Assembly (NCBI GenBank): GCA_018820315.1
Contig: JAHJOQ010000103.1
Location: 1 to 64,000 of the forward strand
Source of the DNA: Candidatus Zixiibacteriota bacterium
GTDB taxonomy: Bacteria; Zixibacteria; MSB-5A5; JAABVY01; JAHJOQ01
DNA length: 64,000 nucleotides
Reading direction: 5' to 3'
Shown: positions 34,102-42,699 of the stretch, in pieces
Layout of the letters: every line of letters begins with the position of its first letter
Numbering within the stretch: position 1 is the first letter of the stretch
Program-made: the position numbers and the translations under genes
Notes under the pieces: model-generated
The model's input: the letters and a program-made list of their open reading frames with translations, nothing else
Databases searched by the model: none
What the model was told of the DNA's origin: nothing

Positions 34102-34947
34102 TTATTTTCGTGCTACTACATCTTCGTCTCGAACGCTGCTTCCCGCGAGCTTCTGCGTCTCTTCGCGTTCAGCCTTCAGATTGCGCGCAATCGACGCGTA
34201 GGCATTGTGATTGTGGATCGACTCGATGTTGTCCGACTCCACACTGAACCAGTCGATGCGGGAGTCTTTCGAAAGCACGTCGGTAATTCCGCGAACGATA
34301 TCTTCTACAAAGACAGGATTGTTGTACGCTTTCTCAGTAACAAACTTCTCATCTTCGCGCTTCAATAGAGAATACACCTCGCATGATGCTTGCTCTTCAA
34401 CGACATCGATTAGTTCCTCAAGCCAGATAAATTTCGATGTCATAACGGAAACGGTAACGATCGATCGCTGATTGTGAGCGCCGTAATCGGAAATCTCTTT
34501 CGAGCATGGGCAGAGCGATGTCACAGGAACTCTGACTGTCAATGTGATCGAGACCTTGCGATTCCCGTTTCCGGCGGCTGAGATGGTGCAAAAATAGTCT
34601 ATCATTCCGGGTGCTTTCGACACGGGCGCCTTCTTCTCGATGAAATAGGGAAAAGTCAGTTCCAGATGCGCTTTGACAGCGTTAAGATTCGTGCGTGCAG
34701 TCGCAAGTATTTCATCCATGCGGGATATCTCGAACGATTCGCGATAGTCGTTGAGAATCTCGACAAACCTGCTCATGTGAGTACCCTTGAATTGATGCGG
34801 CAGATCGACATAGAAGTTCACATCTGCCACAGTATGCTGAGTACCGTGTGCGCGATCCTGCACCACGACCGGCAGTCTGAGGTCTTTGATGCCGACCTTG
34901 TCTATATGGATGTTGCGTTCATCCGGCATGTTCTGTATATCTTTCAA
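34102..34947 (-). CDS. folE2: GTP cyclohydrolase IB (FolE2)
   Basis: Converts GTP to 7,8-dihydroneopterin triphosphate. The family motif 'SLCPCSKEISDYGAHNQRS' is at residues 145-162, with the metal-binding Cys near 146; 'QFKGTHMSRFVEIL' and the N-terminus 'KDIQN..DERNIHIDKVG' also fit. I place the start at TTG 34947, with GGAGG five bases upstream, giving the usual 'MKDIQN' N-terminus. A GTG 96 bases upstream would overlap the previous gene. Type IB enzymes do not need zinc. It is the last gene of a four-gene operon and follows the PTPS gene by 13 bases. Confidence 0.92.
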   Translation of the reverse strand: MKDIQNMPDERNIHIDKVGIKDLRLPVVVQDRAHGTQHTVADVNFYVDLPHQFKGTHMSRFVEILNDYRESFEISRMDEILATARTNLNAVKAHLELTFPYFIEKKAPVSKAPGMIDYFCTISAAGNGNRKVSITLTVRVPVTSLCPCSKEISDYGAHNQRSIVTVSVMTSKFIWLEELIDVVEEQASCEVYSLLKREDEKFVTEKAYNNPVFVEDIVRGITDVLSKDSRIDWFSVESDNIESIHNHNAYASIARNLKAEREETQKLAGSSVRDEDVVARK

Positions 34948-34960
34948 TTCTTCCTCCAGT

Positions 34961-35368
34961 CTATCTGCATACTTCTGCGCGGTTGTTCTCCGATTCCCAA
35001 AGAACGACGCGTGAGAGCAACCCCTTGCCGATCCGACTATCAAGTATCTCGAATATCTTCACTGCGAGATTCTCCGTGGTCGGAATGACATTCCTCATGA
35101 AATCAACATCTGTATTGAGATTCTTGTGGTCGACCTTCGAAATAACCTCTTCTTCTATGATCTGCTTTATCTCCTTCAGATTGACAACCATTCCGGTTTC
35201 TGCATTTACGGGGCCGGTCACCTGCACTTCAAGACGATAATTGTGACCATGCCCGCTTGCGTTTGCGCAGGCTCCGAATATCTCACGATTCTTCTGTTCG
35301 TCGAACTTCGGATTATGCAGCCGGTGCCCGGCAGAAAATGTCACCCGTCTCGTTACTGTCACGTTCAA
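34961..35368 (-). CDS. 6-pyruvoyl-tetrahydropterin synthase (PTPS), C-x5-HGH type
   Basis: 135 aa. Zinc ligands are H15 ('FSAGHRL') and H40/H42 ('HGHNYRLEV'). The catalytic Cys C34 is separated from HGH by five residues ('CANASGHGH'), the pattern of true PTPS such as the animal enzyme, not the C-x3-HGH of QueD. 'VDHKNLNTDV' and 'PTTENLAV' also match the animal type. It should convert dihydroneopterin triphosphate, the FolE2 product, to 6-pyruvoyl-tetrahydropterin. The start is TTG at 35368, after GAGG at about 8 bases. FolE2 follows in the same operon, with an SDR upstream, which together would allow biopterin-type cofactor synthesis. Confidence 0.88.
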   Translation of the reverse strand: MNVTVTRRVTFSAGHRLHNPKFDEQKNREIFGACANASGHGHNYRLEVQVTGPVNAETGMVVNLKEIKQIIEEEVISKVDHKNLNTDVDFMRNVIPTTENLAVKIFEILDSRIGKGLLSRVVLWESENNRAEVCR

Positions 35369-35397
35369 TTTGCGATCCTCAGAATACTCTATCTGTT

Positions 35398-36261
35398 TCA
35401 GATTCGAATTCGCGAACCCTTCAGTCTAAACCTATATCTGCGAATTAGCAACAGGGAAACGAGGAAAATGTTCATAACCGTCGAAATGAAGATGAGCGAA
35501 TACTCAGGTTTGTTCACAATTGAAAAGACGATAATCACAAATATATGCGTGCCAAAGCATAACGCCGATTGAGGAACCATGAGTAGCCTGTCTCCATACC
35601 AATTGCGTTCTGATGCTCCGGAGCCCTTCAGCATCGACTTGTCGATTGCAGCTACCAGGCGATCCTGCCAGCTATAGATGATGAGATAGCAGAAGCGCAG
35701 GAATGACACCAGTAGTTTTCCCGCCACACTCCGTGCCGTACCATTCAAATCGTCGCGTGTGGTCTCGTTTCTTCGAGACAGCAGCCTGTCGACTCCGTGG
35801 ATCTCCAGATAAGCAAGCTGATAGTAGTTGAAAAATGAACACTGGATAAACACCGACAATATCGTGGCGACTCCCCAAAGCATGTATGCATCAGATCCGG
35901 ACCGACTCGCTGAGAACACAATTGCTATTATCACGAGAGCGAGTGAGAAAAAATCTCCAACTGAGTCAAGGTACCGCCCGATCAAATGTCCGCGTCCGGT
36001 CAATCGGGCGAGAGAGCCGTCGCACGCATCGAAGATGTCTTTGAAATGCAACGCGATTGCCGCGAGAATGTATCTTGAATCGTAAAACAGAATCGCCGCA
36101 ACGACACCGCATGCTATCGAGAAGATTGTCACAACTTCATGTGGAACCCGCAGTTTGTAGAGGATCTTGACGACTGACCTGTAGTAGAATATCCAGAGAC
36201 TCGAGATGTTCAGGTATCTGTGTTCGGGCGGAAGCTTCTCTGCTTTCTCCCAATCGATCAT
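35398..36261 (-). CDS. CDP-alcohol phosphatidyltransferase-family membrane protein
   Basis: The signature DxxDGxxARx8GxxxDxxxD is complete: D78, D81-G82, A85-R86, G95, D99, D103 ('DACDGSLARLTGRGHLIGRY' then 'LDSVGD'). Several membrane helices surround it. The enzyme moves a phospho-alcohol head group from a CDP-alcohol to an acceptor, or a CDP-lipid to an alcohol. The substrates are unknown. Its start overlaps the stop of the upstream SDR gene by one base (TAATG), so they are translationally coupled. Why it lies among pterin genes is unclear. Confidence 0.85.
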   Translation of the reverse strand: MIDWEKAEKLPPEHRYLNISSLWIFYYRSVVKILYKLRVPHEVVTIFSIACGVVAAILFYDSRYILAAIALHFKDIFDACDGSLARLTGRGHLIGRYLDSVGDFFSLALVIIAIVFSASRSGSDAYMLWGVATILSVFIQCSFFNYYQLAYLEIHGVDRLLSRRNETTRDDLNGTARSVAGKLLVSFLRFCYLIIYSWQDRLVAAIDKSMLKGSGASERNWYGDRLLMVPQSALCFGTHIFVIIVFSIVNKPEYSLIFISTVMNIFLVSLLLIRRYRFRLKGSRIRI

Positions 36262-36992
36262 TACATCTGCCCAGGTCCCGGTAGCAGGATGTTCTGTCCG
36301 GTCAGTGGAGCAGAGTCCTCAGATGCAAGATAGAGAATCTTTTCTGCAACTTCATCCGCTGAGAGTTCGGCCTCGGTACCCGGTGGGACTGCCTCGCGGA
36401 ACATCTTTGTGTCGACTCCGGACAGCGAAACCTGATTTACGCGAATATTATGATGTTTGTTCTCGAGAGCGAGAATTTCGGTCAATCCCCAGAGAGCATA
36501 TTTCGTGATGTTGTACGCTCCAAATCCCGGGAATTTCTCGACACCGACACATCCGGAATATGATGAGACGTTGACAATGGTGCCACCAATCGCCGGGTCA
36601 ACCGAAGCGATCATCTTCTGTGCGAGGTAACACGGTGCCAGAAGATTCGTCCGCAGCATGGTCTCCAGCCTGTCTATTGGATACTCTGCCATAAGGCCGG
36701 AGTCGAATAGTGCCGCATTGTTTATCAGGATGTCAACTCGTGGAAACTGCTCTGCGATATTCTCGAATAGTAGATCGACCTCACTCACTTTTGATACATC
36801 CACCATCATTGCGAGCTCGTTATTACCCCTCTCAGCACAGAGAACCGCTGTCGCTTCGAGTTCACTCTTGGTGCGGGATATAATGACTACACTCGCTCCT
36901 TGATCGGCGAAGAGTACCGCGGTCGCCTTCCCGATGCCTCTCCCGGCTCCTGTGATTAGAGCCGTTTTTCCGGCTAATTTACCTGCAATCAT
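36261..36992 (-). CDS. Short-chain dehydrogenase/reductase (SDR), candidate pterin reductase
   Basis: A classical SDR: NAD(P)-binding TGAGRGIG at residues 15-22, 'NNAALFDSG', the catalytic Ser in 'NVSSYSG' and YxxxK in 'YNITK'. 243 aa, the usual length. By sequence alone it could be FabG-like. The operon (PTPS, FolE2) suggests it may be the sepiapterin-reductase-type step of tetrahydrobiopterin synthesis; this is inference. It is the first gene of the operon; AGGAAG precedes the ATG. Confidence 0.82.
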   Translation of the reverse strand: MIAGKLAGKTALITGAGRGIGKATAVLFADQGASVVIISRTKSELEATAVLCAERGNNELAMMVDVSKVSEVDLLFENIAEQFPRVDILINNAALFDSGLMAEYPIDRLETMLRTNLLAPCYLAQKMIASVDPAIGGTIVNVSSYSGCVGVEKFPGFGAYNITKYALWGLTEILALENKHHNIRVNQVSLSGVDTKMFREAVPPGTEAELSADEVAEKILYLASEDSAPLTGQNILLPGPGQM

Positions 36993-37389
36993 ATCTTCCT
37001 GAGTCCTTTCTTATAGTGCTGTCACACCAAGGGCTGATGCGCTCACAACTCTGTCAAGTTATGGTCATTACCGCGAGTTGACAAGTACTTTGGTTGATAT
37101 TTCTGGCTAGAATAGGAGTATTCAAGTATTGCATTTTCCCGTTGGTTTTATTCTTGACGATTCGCATGCAATATCGTAAGAATTGACCGCAAGTGTAGCT
37201 TGCTCTGACGAGCGTGTTAGCAAGTGGCGGAGTTGTCGGAAGTCGTCATCGCGAGGAGCGAAGCGACGTGGCAATCTCGATGTCAATCATGCTATCGGGA
37301 AAGGTGGAGATTGCCACGCTGCGCTCGCAATAACGGTTTCAAGGGCTCTTCAACAAGCTCTGAAGTGTGGATCGGATGGGTGTTATTTT
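36993..37389. other. 397-base divergent gap between the pterin operon and cydAB
   Basis: It must hold two divergent promoters. A TTGACA lies at about 37078 and another TTGACG at about 37153, but neither has a good -10 box at the proper distance. The right half is filled by dispersed repeat A (entered separately). No RNA gene or small ORF with a ribosome-binding site was seen. Confidence 0.4.
37243..37367. repeat. Full-length copy of repeat A with inverted ends
   Basis: 'CGTCATCGCGAGGAGCGAAG' 'CGACGTGGCAATCTC' on the left faces 'GAGATTGCCACGCTGCGCTC' 'GCAATAACGG' on the right, so the whole element can fold into a long hairpin of about 94 bases. It is followed by 'TTCAAGGGCTCTTCAACAAG', the associated TTGAA element in inverted form. 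This is the only copy with both arms, which suggests a MITE-like unit. It ends 23 bases before the cydA start. Confidence 0.75.
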
Positions 37390-38736
37390 ATGGATCTTGA
37401 GTTCTTATCGAGACTGCAGTTTGGCATCACAATCGCATTCCACTACATATTCCCCCCGCTGAGTATCGGCCTCGGCGTGATCCTTGTCATCATGGAGGGG
37501 ATTGCTCTCAAGACCGGCAAACCACTCTACGAGCAGATGACCCGCTTCTGGGTCAAAATATTTGGCCTGATATTCGCTCTCGGCGTTGCCACCGGAATCG
37601 TGATGGAGTTCCAATTCGGCATGAACTGGGCCTCCTATTCACGCTATGTCGGTGATGTATTCGGGAGCGCATTGGCTGCCGAGGGCATATTCGCGTTTTT
37701 CCTGGAATCCGGATTCCTCGCGATACTCCTTTTCGGCTGGGACAAGGTTAAGCCGAGGACACATTTCATTTCGACACTCCTGGTAGCATTGGGAGCGCAC
37801 ATGTCCGCGATCTGGATTGTTGTCGCGAATTCATGGCAGCAGACTCCGGCAGGTCACCACATTGTGAATTCCGGCGATTCAATGCGAGCGGAGATTGTCG
37901 ACTTCTGGCAGGTAGTCTTCAATCCGTCATTTCTTGACAGGGTTAGCCACGTCTACATGGGTGCATGGCAGGCGGGGGCGTTCTTTGTCCTCAGTGTAAG
38001 TGCATTCTATCTATTGAAGAAGAAGCACACTGAATTTGCCAAGGCCTCGATCAAGATTGCGGTAGTCGTAGCGCTATTCGCATCGGTGATGCAACTTGTT
38101 ACCGGGCATTCAAGCGCCATCACAGTCTCCGAAACTCAGCCCGCGAAACTGGCTGCATTCGAGGGGCACTATCCGGCAAGTGCACCAGCCGGGGCATATC
38201 TGTTCGGTTGGGTCGATGACGATAATGAGACTGTCAGCGGCATAGCAATTCCGGGGCTGCTGAGTTTTCTGGTAAATGGCGACGCCGATGAACCTGTTAC
38301 CGGATTGAAAGCGTTTCCGCCGGAAGACAGGCCGCCGGTTAACCTTGTTTTCCAGAGTTATCACGTGATGGTCTCGATTGGGATGCTGCTGATACTTATC
38401 GCACTTCTCGGTGCGATCTGGCTCTGGAGCGGGAGCCTCTTCAGACGAAAGTGGCTGCTCTGGGTGTTCGTCTTCTCGGTGTTCCTTCCGCAGTTGGCTA
38501 ATCAGCTTGGATGGTTCACAGCCGAAGTCGGGAGGCAGCCGTGGATTGTCTACGGTCTCCTGCGAACATCGGAGGGGCTCTCGAAGAGCGTCGGTTCCGG
38601 CCAGGTTACTCTGTCTCTCGTGATGTTTTCTTTGATCTATATGTTACTGTTCGCGCTATTCTTCTATCTTCTAAATGAGAAAATCCAGCACGGCCCAGAG
38701 ACAGTTGATGGGAACGATGGGAGGCACCTGGCATGA
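37390..38736 (+). CDS. cydA: Cytochrome bd ubiquinol oxidase subunit I
   Basis: The quinol-oxidising subunit of a high-affinity terminal oxidase in the inner membrane. '[20 protein letters not shown]' carries the His ligand of heme b595 near residue 18. '[19 protein letters not shown]' is the conserved GRQPW segment. About 448 aa, which fits the short-Q-loop class. The ATG at 37390 gives the normal N-terminus; the open frame extends upstream into repeat A but that part is not credible. cydB overlaps by 4 bases. No CydC/D or CydX is adjacent. Confidence 0.93.
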   Translation: MDLEFLSRLQFGITIAFHYIFPPLSIGLGVILVIMEGIALKTGKPLYEQMTRFWVKIFGLIFALGVATGIVMEFQFGMNWASYSRYVGDVFGSALAAEGIFAFFLESGFLAILLFGWDKVKPRTHFISTLLVALGAHMSAIWIVVANSWQQTPAGHHIVNSGDSMRAEIVDFWQVVFNPSFLDRVSHVYMGAWQAGAFFVLSVSAFYLLKKKHTEFAKASIKIAVVVALFASVMQLVTGHSSAITVSETQPAKLAAFEGHYPASAPAGAYLFGWVDDDNETVSGIAIPGLLSFLVNGDADEPVTGLKAFPPEDRPPVNLVFQSYHVMVSIGMLLILIALLGAIWLWSGSLFRRKWLLWVFVFSVFLPQLANQLGWFTAEVGRQPWIVYGLLRTSEGLSKSVGSGQVTLSLVMFSLIYMLLFALFFYLLNEKIQHGPETVDGNDGRHLA

Positions 38737-39761
38737 ACTTCAGCCTCGATCTCAATACTATCTGGTTTATGCTGGTGGGTGTTCTTTTCACCGGCTATGC
38801 CATCCTTGATGGTTTCGATCTCGGCGTCGGCGCGCTGCATCTCTTCACCAAAACAGACACTGAGCGCCGCATTATGATAAATTCAATCGGCCCCGTGTGG
38901 GACGGCAACGAGGTCTGGCTGGTCACCGGTGGCGGTGCATTATTCGCGGCGTTCCCTGAAGTCTACGCAACATCGTTTTCAGGATTCTATGTTGCAATGA
39001 TGCTGCTTCTGTTCGGATTGATCTTTCGCGCGGTAGCTATCGATTTCCGAAGCAAGCAGCCGATGAAATGGTGGCGGCAGTTCTGGGACATCAGTTTCAG
39101 CGTCAGCAGCATCATGTCTGGTCTGCTTATCGGTGTCGCACTCGGCAATATTGCCTGGGGGATTTCTCTCGATGTAGGACATGAGTACATCGGATCATTC
39201 TGGGACCTTCTGAATCCATACGCGGTTCTCGTCGGCGTCACTACCGTCGCGCTTTTCATGATGCATGGCGCAATCTATGCCGTGATGAAAACAGAGGGTG
39301 ATCTGCATGCGAAGATTCGCGGATGGGTGAATCGCACGATCATAGTGTTCATTATATGCTATGCACTAACGACCATAGCTACTCTGATCTATCTTCCGCA
39401 CATGCTGGCGCATATGAGGAATTTTCCCGTCTGGTTCATTCTGCCTATTCTGAATGCACTTGCGATAGCGAATATCCCTCGCGAAATACATCATGGCAGA
39501 GATTTTCGTGCGTTTCTGTCGTCGTGCGCTTCGATGGCTGCTCTGCTGGCATTGTTCGGTCTCGGTCTGTTTCCGAACCTGATTCTCTCTAGCCCGGATG
39601 GCGCCAATAGCCTGAACATTTACAATGCAGCATCCTCCGCCAAGACTCTCAAGATCATGCTGATAATGGCCCTGATGGGTATGCCGCTTGTTATTGCCTA
39701 CACGGTCAGCATCTACTGGATCTTCCGGGGAAAAGTCAAAATCACCGAGACGAGTTATTAG
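38733..39761 (+). CDS. cydB: Cytochrome bd ubiquinol oxidase subunit II
   Basis: 342 aa, about eight membrane helices. '[20 protein letters not shown]' and '[20 protein letters not shown]' with 'FPEVYAT' are the family signatures. It pairs with CydA to form the bd oxidase core. Start and stop overlap (ATGA), so translation is coupled. The oxidase would scavenge oxygen and protect oxygen-sensitive enzymes such as those of the following hgcAB locus, although this link is only spatial. Confidence 0.93.
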   Translation: MNFSLDLNTIWFMLVGVLFTGYAILDGFDLGVGALHLFTKTDTERRIMINSIGPVWDGNEVWLVTGGGALFAAFPEVYATSFSGFYVAMMLLLFGLIFRAVAIDFRSKQPMKWWRQFWDISFSVSSIMSGLLIGVALGNIAWGISLDVGHEYIGSFWDLLNPYAVLVGVTTVALFMMHGAIYAVMKTEGDLHAKIRGWVNRTIIVFIICYALTTIATLIYLPHMLAHMRNFPVWFILPILNALAIANIPREIHHGRDFRAFLSSCASMAALLALFGLGLFPNLILSSPDGANSLNIYNAASSAKTLKIMLIMALMGMPLVIAYTVSIYWIFRGKVKITETSY

Positions 39762-39855
39762 GTCTGCAAATCCAGCTTGGGGATTGACACTCAGAGGCGT
39801 GTTCACCAGAATGATTTGTCCAATTCAAACATGAGGACTAACAAGGATACAAGTG

Positions 39856-39898
39856 TTGACAAATCTCCCCCAATTCATATATTCGATATATGTCGAAT
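39856..39898 (+). promoter_or_regulatory. Promoter and ArsR-type operator of the hgcAB operon
   Basis: TTGACA (39856-39861), 16 bases, TATATT (39878-39883). The inverted repeat ATTCGA-N6-TCGAAT (39881-39898) overlaps the -10 box and the ATG of the regulator at 39890. AT-rich dyads of this kind are typical of ArsR/SmtB operators. Because the ATG is 7 bases after the -10 box, the transcript is probably leaderless, and a bound repressor would cover both the promoter and the start codon. Confidence 0.7.
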
Positions 39899-40237
39899 AA
39901 TCGAAATGATGATATTGAGCGTTTCGCAAGGCTTTTCAAGGCTCTTTCCAATCCAAACCGTCTCAATATATTCTCTCAACTGGCATCCTGCTGTGACTCA
40001 GAGCAACATTCCTGCACTGAAGACGAGGTGAGCGCTTGTGTTGGTGAACTTGGCGCTGACCTGCAAATCTCGCCATCTACCGTTTCCCATCACATTAAGG
40101 AGCTGCACATGGCTGGCTTGATCAGAATGGAGAGAAGCGGTCAGTCGATCCGCTGCTGGGTGGACAAAGATACGCTAAAGGATCTGCGGCGATTTCTGTG
40201 TGGATCGTCTCGCGAAGCTCTCATGATACCAGATTGA
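39890..40237 (+). CDS. ArsR-family transcriptional regulator of the hgcAB locus
   Basis: 115 aa winged-helix regulator: 'FKALSNPNRLNIFSQLASCC', 'LGADLQISPSTVSHHIKELH' (recognition helix) and 'MAGLIRMERSGQSIRCWVD' (wing). Cys34-Cys35 are vicinal, with C42 and C50 close by, in place of the canonical ELCVC site, so it may sense As(III), Hg(II) or a related soft metal in a variant site. No ribosome-binding site is present. It lies first in the same-direction cluster leading to hgcA and hgcB; spacings are short throughout, consistent with one operon. ArsR-like regulators near hgcA have been reported in other mercury methylators. Confidence 0.88.
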   Translation: MSNNRNDDIERFARLFKALSNPNRLNIFSQLASCCDSEQHSCTEDEVSACVGELGADLQISPSTVSHHIKELHMAGLIRMERSGQSIRCWVDKDTLKDLRRFLCGSSREALMIPD

Positions 40238-40270
40238 TCCGAAACTCTTATAATTGCACGAGAGGGAATA

Positions 40271-40813
40271 ATGACACAGATCAACTGCGGTGATGATGCA
40301 AACTGCAACGGCCCCAATTGTTGCACGCCACGGACATCCCGAAACAGCCCTTGGAAGACAATAGCCTTCGTCGTCGTTATTCTCGCAGCAGTAACTGTCG
40401 CCGCATATTCGATGCTTACGCGCGGAACTGACGGCGGATGTTCTACACCCTGCGGGAACATCTTGTCGGTCGAAGCTTGGAACGAGAAACTCTCCGGATA
40501 TGATTTCGCATTTGTTGTTCTACTGGGTTCTGACCAGAGCCTTCCGGAAGAACTTTCAGAATCTGTCGTCTCGGCCTCCATCAAGATAGAATCGAAGAAG
40601 CTTCGCACGAGGACGTTGATTTTACATCCGGACAATCCCGGTTTTGCGGAAGCTACCAACCTTTTTAAGGTGGCTGAATATCCCGTAGTAATCGCACTCG
40701 CGAAGTCAAACAGTGTTGTCGTTACACGTGGAACATATTCAGAGACGGAACTGATGAGAGCCTATGAGCAGGCGTCAGCAGTTTCGTGCTGTCCATCTTC
40801 GGGGCCGAAATAA
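40271..40813 (+). CDS. Membrane-anchored thioredoxin-like protein with Cys-rich ends
   Basis: 180 aa. The N-terminus has C6, C12 and the pair C17-C18 ('CGDDANCNGPNCC'). One membrane helix lies at about 29-49. A thioredoxin-like domain follows ('DFAFVVLLGSDQ', 'LFKVAEYPVVIALAKSN'), in which the redox CxxC is absent; C57 and C61 form a CxxxC just after the helix. The C-terminus ends in another pair, 'SCCPSSGPK'. It could relay thiols or bind a soft metal at the membrane. Its place between the regulator and a CcdA-like electron carrier suggests a redox or metal-trafficking role for HgcAB. The family assignment is by pattern only. Confidence 0.65.
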   Translation: MTQINCGDDANCNGPNCCTPRTSRNSPWKTIAFVVVILAAVTVAAYSMLTRGTDGGCSTPCGNILSVEAWNEKLSGYDFAFVVLLGSDQSLPEELSESVVSASIKIESKKLRTRTLILHPDNPGFAEATNLFKVAEYPVVIALAKSNSVVVTRGTYSETELMRAYEQASAVSCCPSSGPK

Positions 40814-40829
40814 CAGGGATAGAGCACTT

Positions 40830-41525
40830 ATGGAATGGGTTAGACAGATATTTGAGTCGAGCGAATTCGGAATGGCAATCCTTCCGGCAAGCATTCTGCT
40901 GGGTCTTCTGACGGCATTCAGTTCCTGCTGCAATCTCGGGATAATTGCTGCGATTGCGGGATATGCAGGAAGCCGTGATGATTCGTTCCGTCGCCGCGAC
41001 GCGATCTTCACGTCCGTCAGCTTCTTATTCGGCACTGTCGTATCACTCGCCATTCTCGGGCTCATTGTTGGCTATTTCGGCAAGTTTGCGAATGCAGGAG
41101 TAGGCAGATACGGAACGATGGCTACAGGATTTGCGGCCATAATTTTCGGCTTGGCAACTCTGAACCTGTTGCCGTTTCGTCTGCCATCGATCAACCTGTC
41201 AGACAAGTACAAAGCACCCGGCCCCGTTGGCGCTACTCTGTTCGGATTTGCTGTCGGAGCAGCAAGCATTACATGTACACTCGGATGCAGCGGACCGCTG
41301 CTTCCGGTCGTATTAGGCATGGCAGCCCTGCGAGGCCAGAGCGCATGGGGCGCAGCGATTCTGACTTCATTCGCCATAGGATACAGCCTGCCGCTTGCAT
41401 TGCTGATGCTTGGCGTCGGAATGGGGAGAGTGACCACAGTGGTTCAGAGGGCGATCAAGCCGATTCGCATTGTTGCGGGAATTGTACTTATAGGCGTAGG
41501 GTTTTGGTTGCTTGCAACTGTATGA
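40830..41525 (+). CDS. CcdA/DsbD-like transmembrane electron-transfer protein
   Basis: 231 aa with about six membrane helices. Two Cys groups lie in helices: C33-C34 ('TAFSSCCNLGIIAA') and C149/C153 ('ITCTLGCSGPLLPVV'). CcdA/DsbD proteins pass electrons from cytoplasmic thioredoxin to the outside through a Cys pair in helices 1 and 4. The vicinal pair in the first helix is unusual. I use ATG 40830; the frame is open 22 codons farther back, overlapping the previous gene. It lies 12 bases before hgcA. Confidence 0.75.
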   Translation: MEWVRQIFESSEFGMAILPASILLGLLTAFSSCCNLGIIAAIAGYAGSRDDSFRRRDAIFTSVSFLFGTVVSLAILGLIVGYFGKFANAGVGRYGTMATGFAAIIFGLATLNLLPFRLPSINLSDKYKAPGPVGATLFGFAVGAASITCTLGCSGPLLPVVLGMAALRGQSAWGAAILTSFAIGYSLPLALLMLGVGMGRVTTVVQRAIKPIRIVAGIVLIGVGFWLLATV

Positions 41526-41537
41526 GGATAATGGCCA

Positions 41538-42686
41538 ATGGATGATTCAAAGCGAAGCGAATCCGTTCCAGGCACAGCCTGCTGCCAGCCAGATTCAAAC
41601 CTGGCTGATCTGACAGCAGGCATCGATACTTTTGTACCGTCTCTGGATCATGCATGGATTGTAGGGAGAGTACAGACTGCAATTGGCGAAGTCCCGGTCG
41701 TCAGCACTAGTCTGCAGTCATCGGATCGAATCGGATCATGGAAAGCGCGCTGGGGGATCGGCCGGATGAGCTATGTTGTTGCTCCAGGTCTGTACGCTAT
41801 CGGAAAGCCGACTGAGAAGTCACACGTATTTGTTTCTGCGAACTACAAAATGAGTTTTGATCGAGTCAGGTCCGAGCTTAAGAATATCGATGCGTGGATC
41901 ATGGTGATCGACACCAAGGGAATCAATGTCTGGTGCGCTGCTGGCAAAGGTACTTTCGGGACGGATGAAATCGTAAGGCGAATTGCGGCGGTGCGACTTA
42001 GCGAGGTTGTGTTGCACCGTCGACTGATCCTCCCGCAGCTTGGCGCACCCGGAGTGCGTGCGCACGAAGTGAAGAACAAGAGCGGATTTCACGTAATATA
42101 TGGTCCGGTGCGCGCATCGGATATCCCGGCATATCTTGAAGCCGGTTTTAAGGCCACGCCGGAAATGAGGCGAATCAGATTTCCTCTTCGCGGCCGCATT
42201 GTGCTCGCACCGATCGAGCTGCGACAGACTGAGAAGTATCTCCTTATTGTGGCCGCATGCATGTTGCTACTTTCCGGACTCGGTCCCGGTATATACTCTC
42301 TTGACCGCGTTGTGTCGTTTGGATTGGTGAGTGTCGTGCTTTGTGTTCTGACCGCGGTCGCGGGGGCGATACTGCCGCCGTTGCTTCTGCCGTATCTCCC
42401 CGGAAAATCATTCTCTGTTAAAGGTGTCTGGATCGGTATTGCGATGTCGGCCTTGCTCGGATGGATCTATCTTGGTAATCCCGATCTGCTGCGGAGCTGG
42501 TTCAGCGCCGCCGGATGGTTCTGCGTGATGACGGCGGTCACGAGTTTTATGGCGATGAATTTTACGGGTAGTTCAACTTATACGTCCCTGTCGGGAGTTC
42601 TCAGGGAAATGCGGATTGCTGTACCTAGTCAGATCATTGTCGCAGTTGCGGGTGTAGGGCTCTGGACTGCAGGCTTGTTCGTGTAA
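41538..42686 (+). CDS. hgcA: Mercury methylation corrinoid protein HgcA
   Basis: HgcA donates a methyl group from a corrinoid to Hg(II). The diagnostic cap-helix motif N(V/I)WCA(A/G)GK is present as NVWCAAGK at residues 130-137, with the cobalt-binding Cys at 133. The soluble corrinoid domain (about 40-200) is followed by five membrane helices (about 228-382), the architecture of known HgcA. An extra N-terminal stretch carries a vicinal pair C15-C16 ('PGTACCQPDS'). hgcB follows 13 bases after. HgcA is related to the CFeSP subunit of the acetyl-CoA pathway, but CFeSP lacks both the motif and the membrane domain, so the call is firm. Confidence 0.95.
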   Translation: MDDSKRSESVPGTACCQPDSNLADLTAGIDTFVPSLDHAWIVGRVQTAIGEVPVVSTSLQSSDRIGSWKARWGIGRMSYVVAPGLYAIGKPTEKSHVFVSANYKMSFDRVRSELKNIDAWIMVIDTKGINVWCAAGKGTFGTDEIVRRIAAVRLSEVVLHRRLILPQLGAPGVRAHEVKNKSGFHVIYGPVRASDIPAYLEAGFKATPEMRRIRFPLRGRIVLAPIELRQTEKYLLIVAACMLLLSGLGPGIYSLDRVVSFGLVSVVLCVLTAVAGAILPPLLLPYLPGKSFSVKGVWIGIAMSALLGWIYLGNPDLLRSWFSAAGWFCVMTAVTSFMAMNFTGSSTYTSLSGVLREMRIAVPSQIIVAVAGVGLWTAGLFV

Positions 42687-42699
42687 CGGAGGTCATGCT

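Noticed and set aside
34018-34368. Plus-strand open frame of 116 codons
   Set aside because: It begins in a repeat and runs antisense through folE2, whose frame carries clear family motifs.
34948-35043. Longer FolE2 starting at 35043
   Set aside because: It would overlap the end of the PTPS gene; the TTG at 34947 has GGAGG and gives the standard FolE2 N-terminus.
34961-35368. Annotation as QueD (queuosine pathway)
   Set aside because: The Cys-to-HGH spacing is five residues, the PTPS pattern; no queC or queE is nearby. QueD-like activity is not excluded but is not the best reading.
37183-37389. N-terminal extension of CydA
   Set aside because: It translates the dispersed repeat A; CydA proteins begin at the [12 protein letters not shown] segment.
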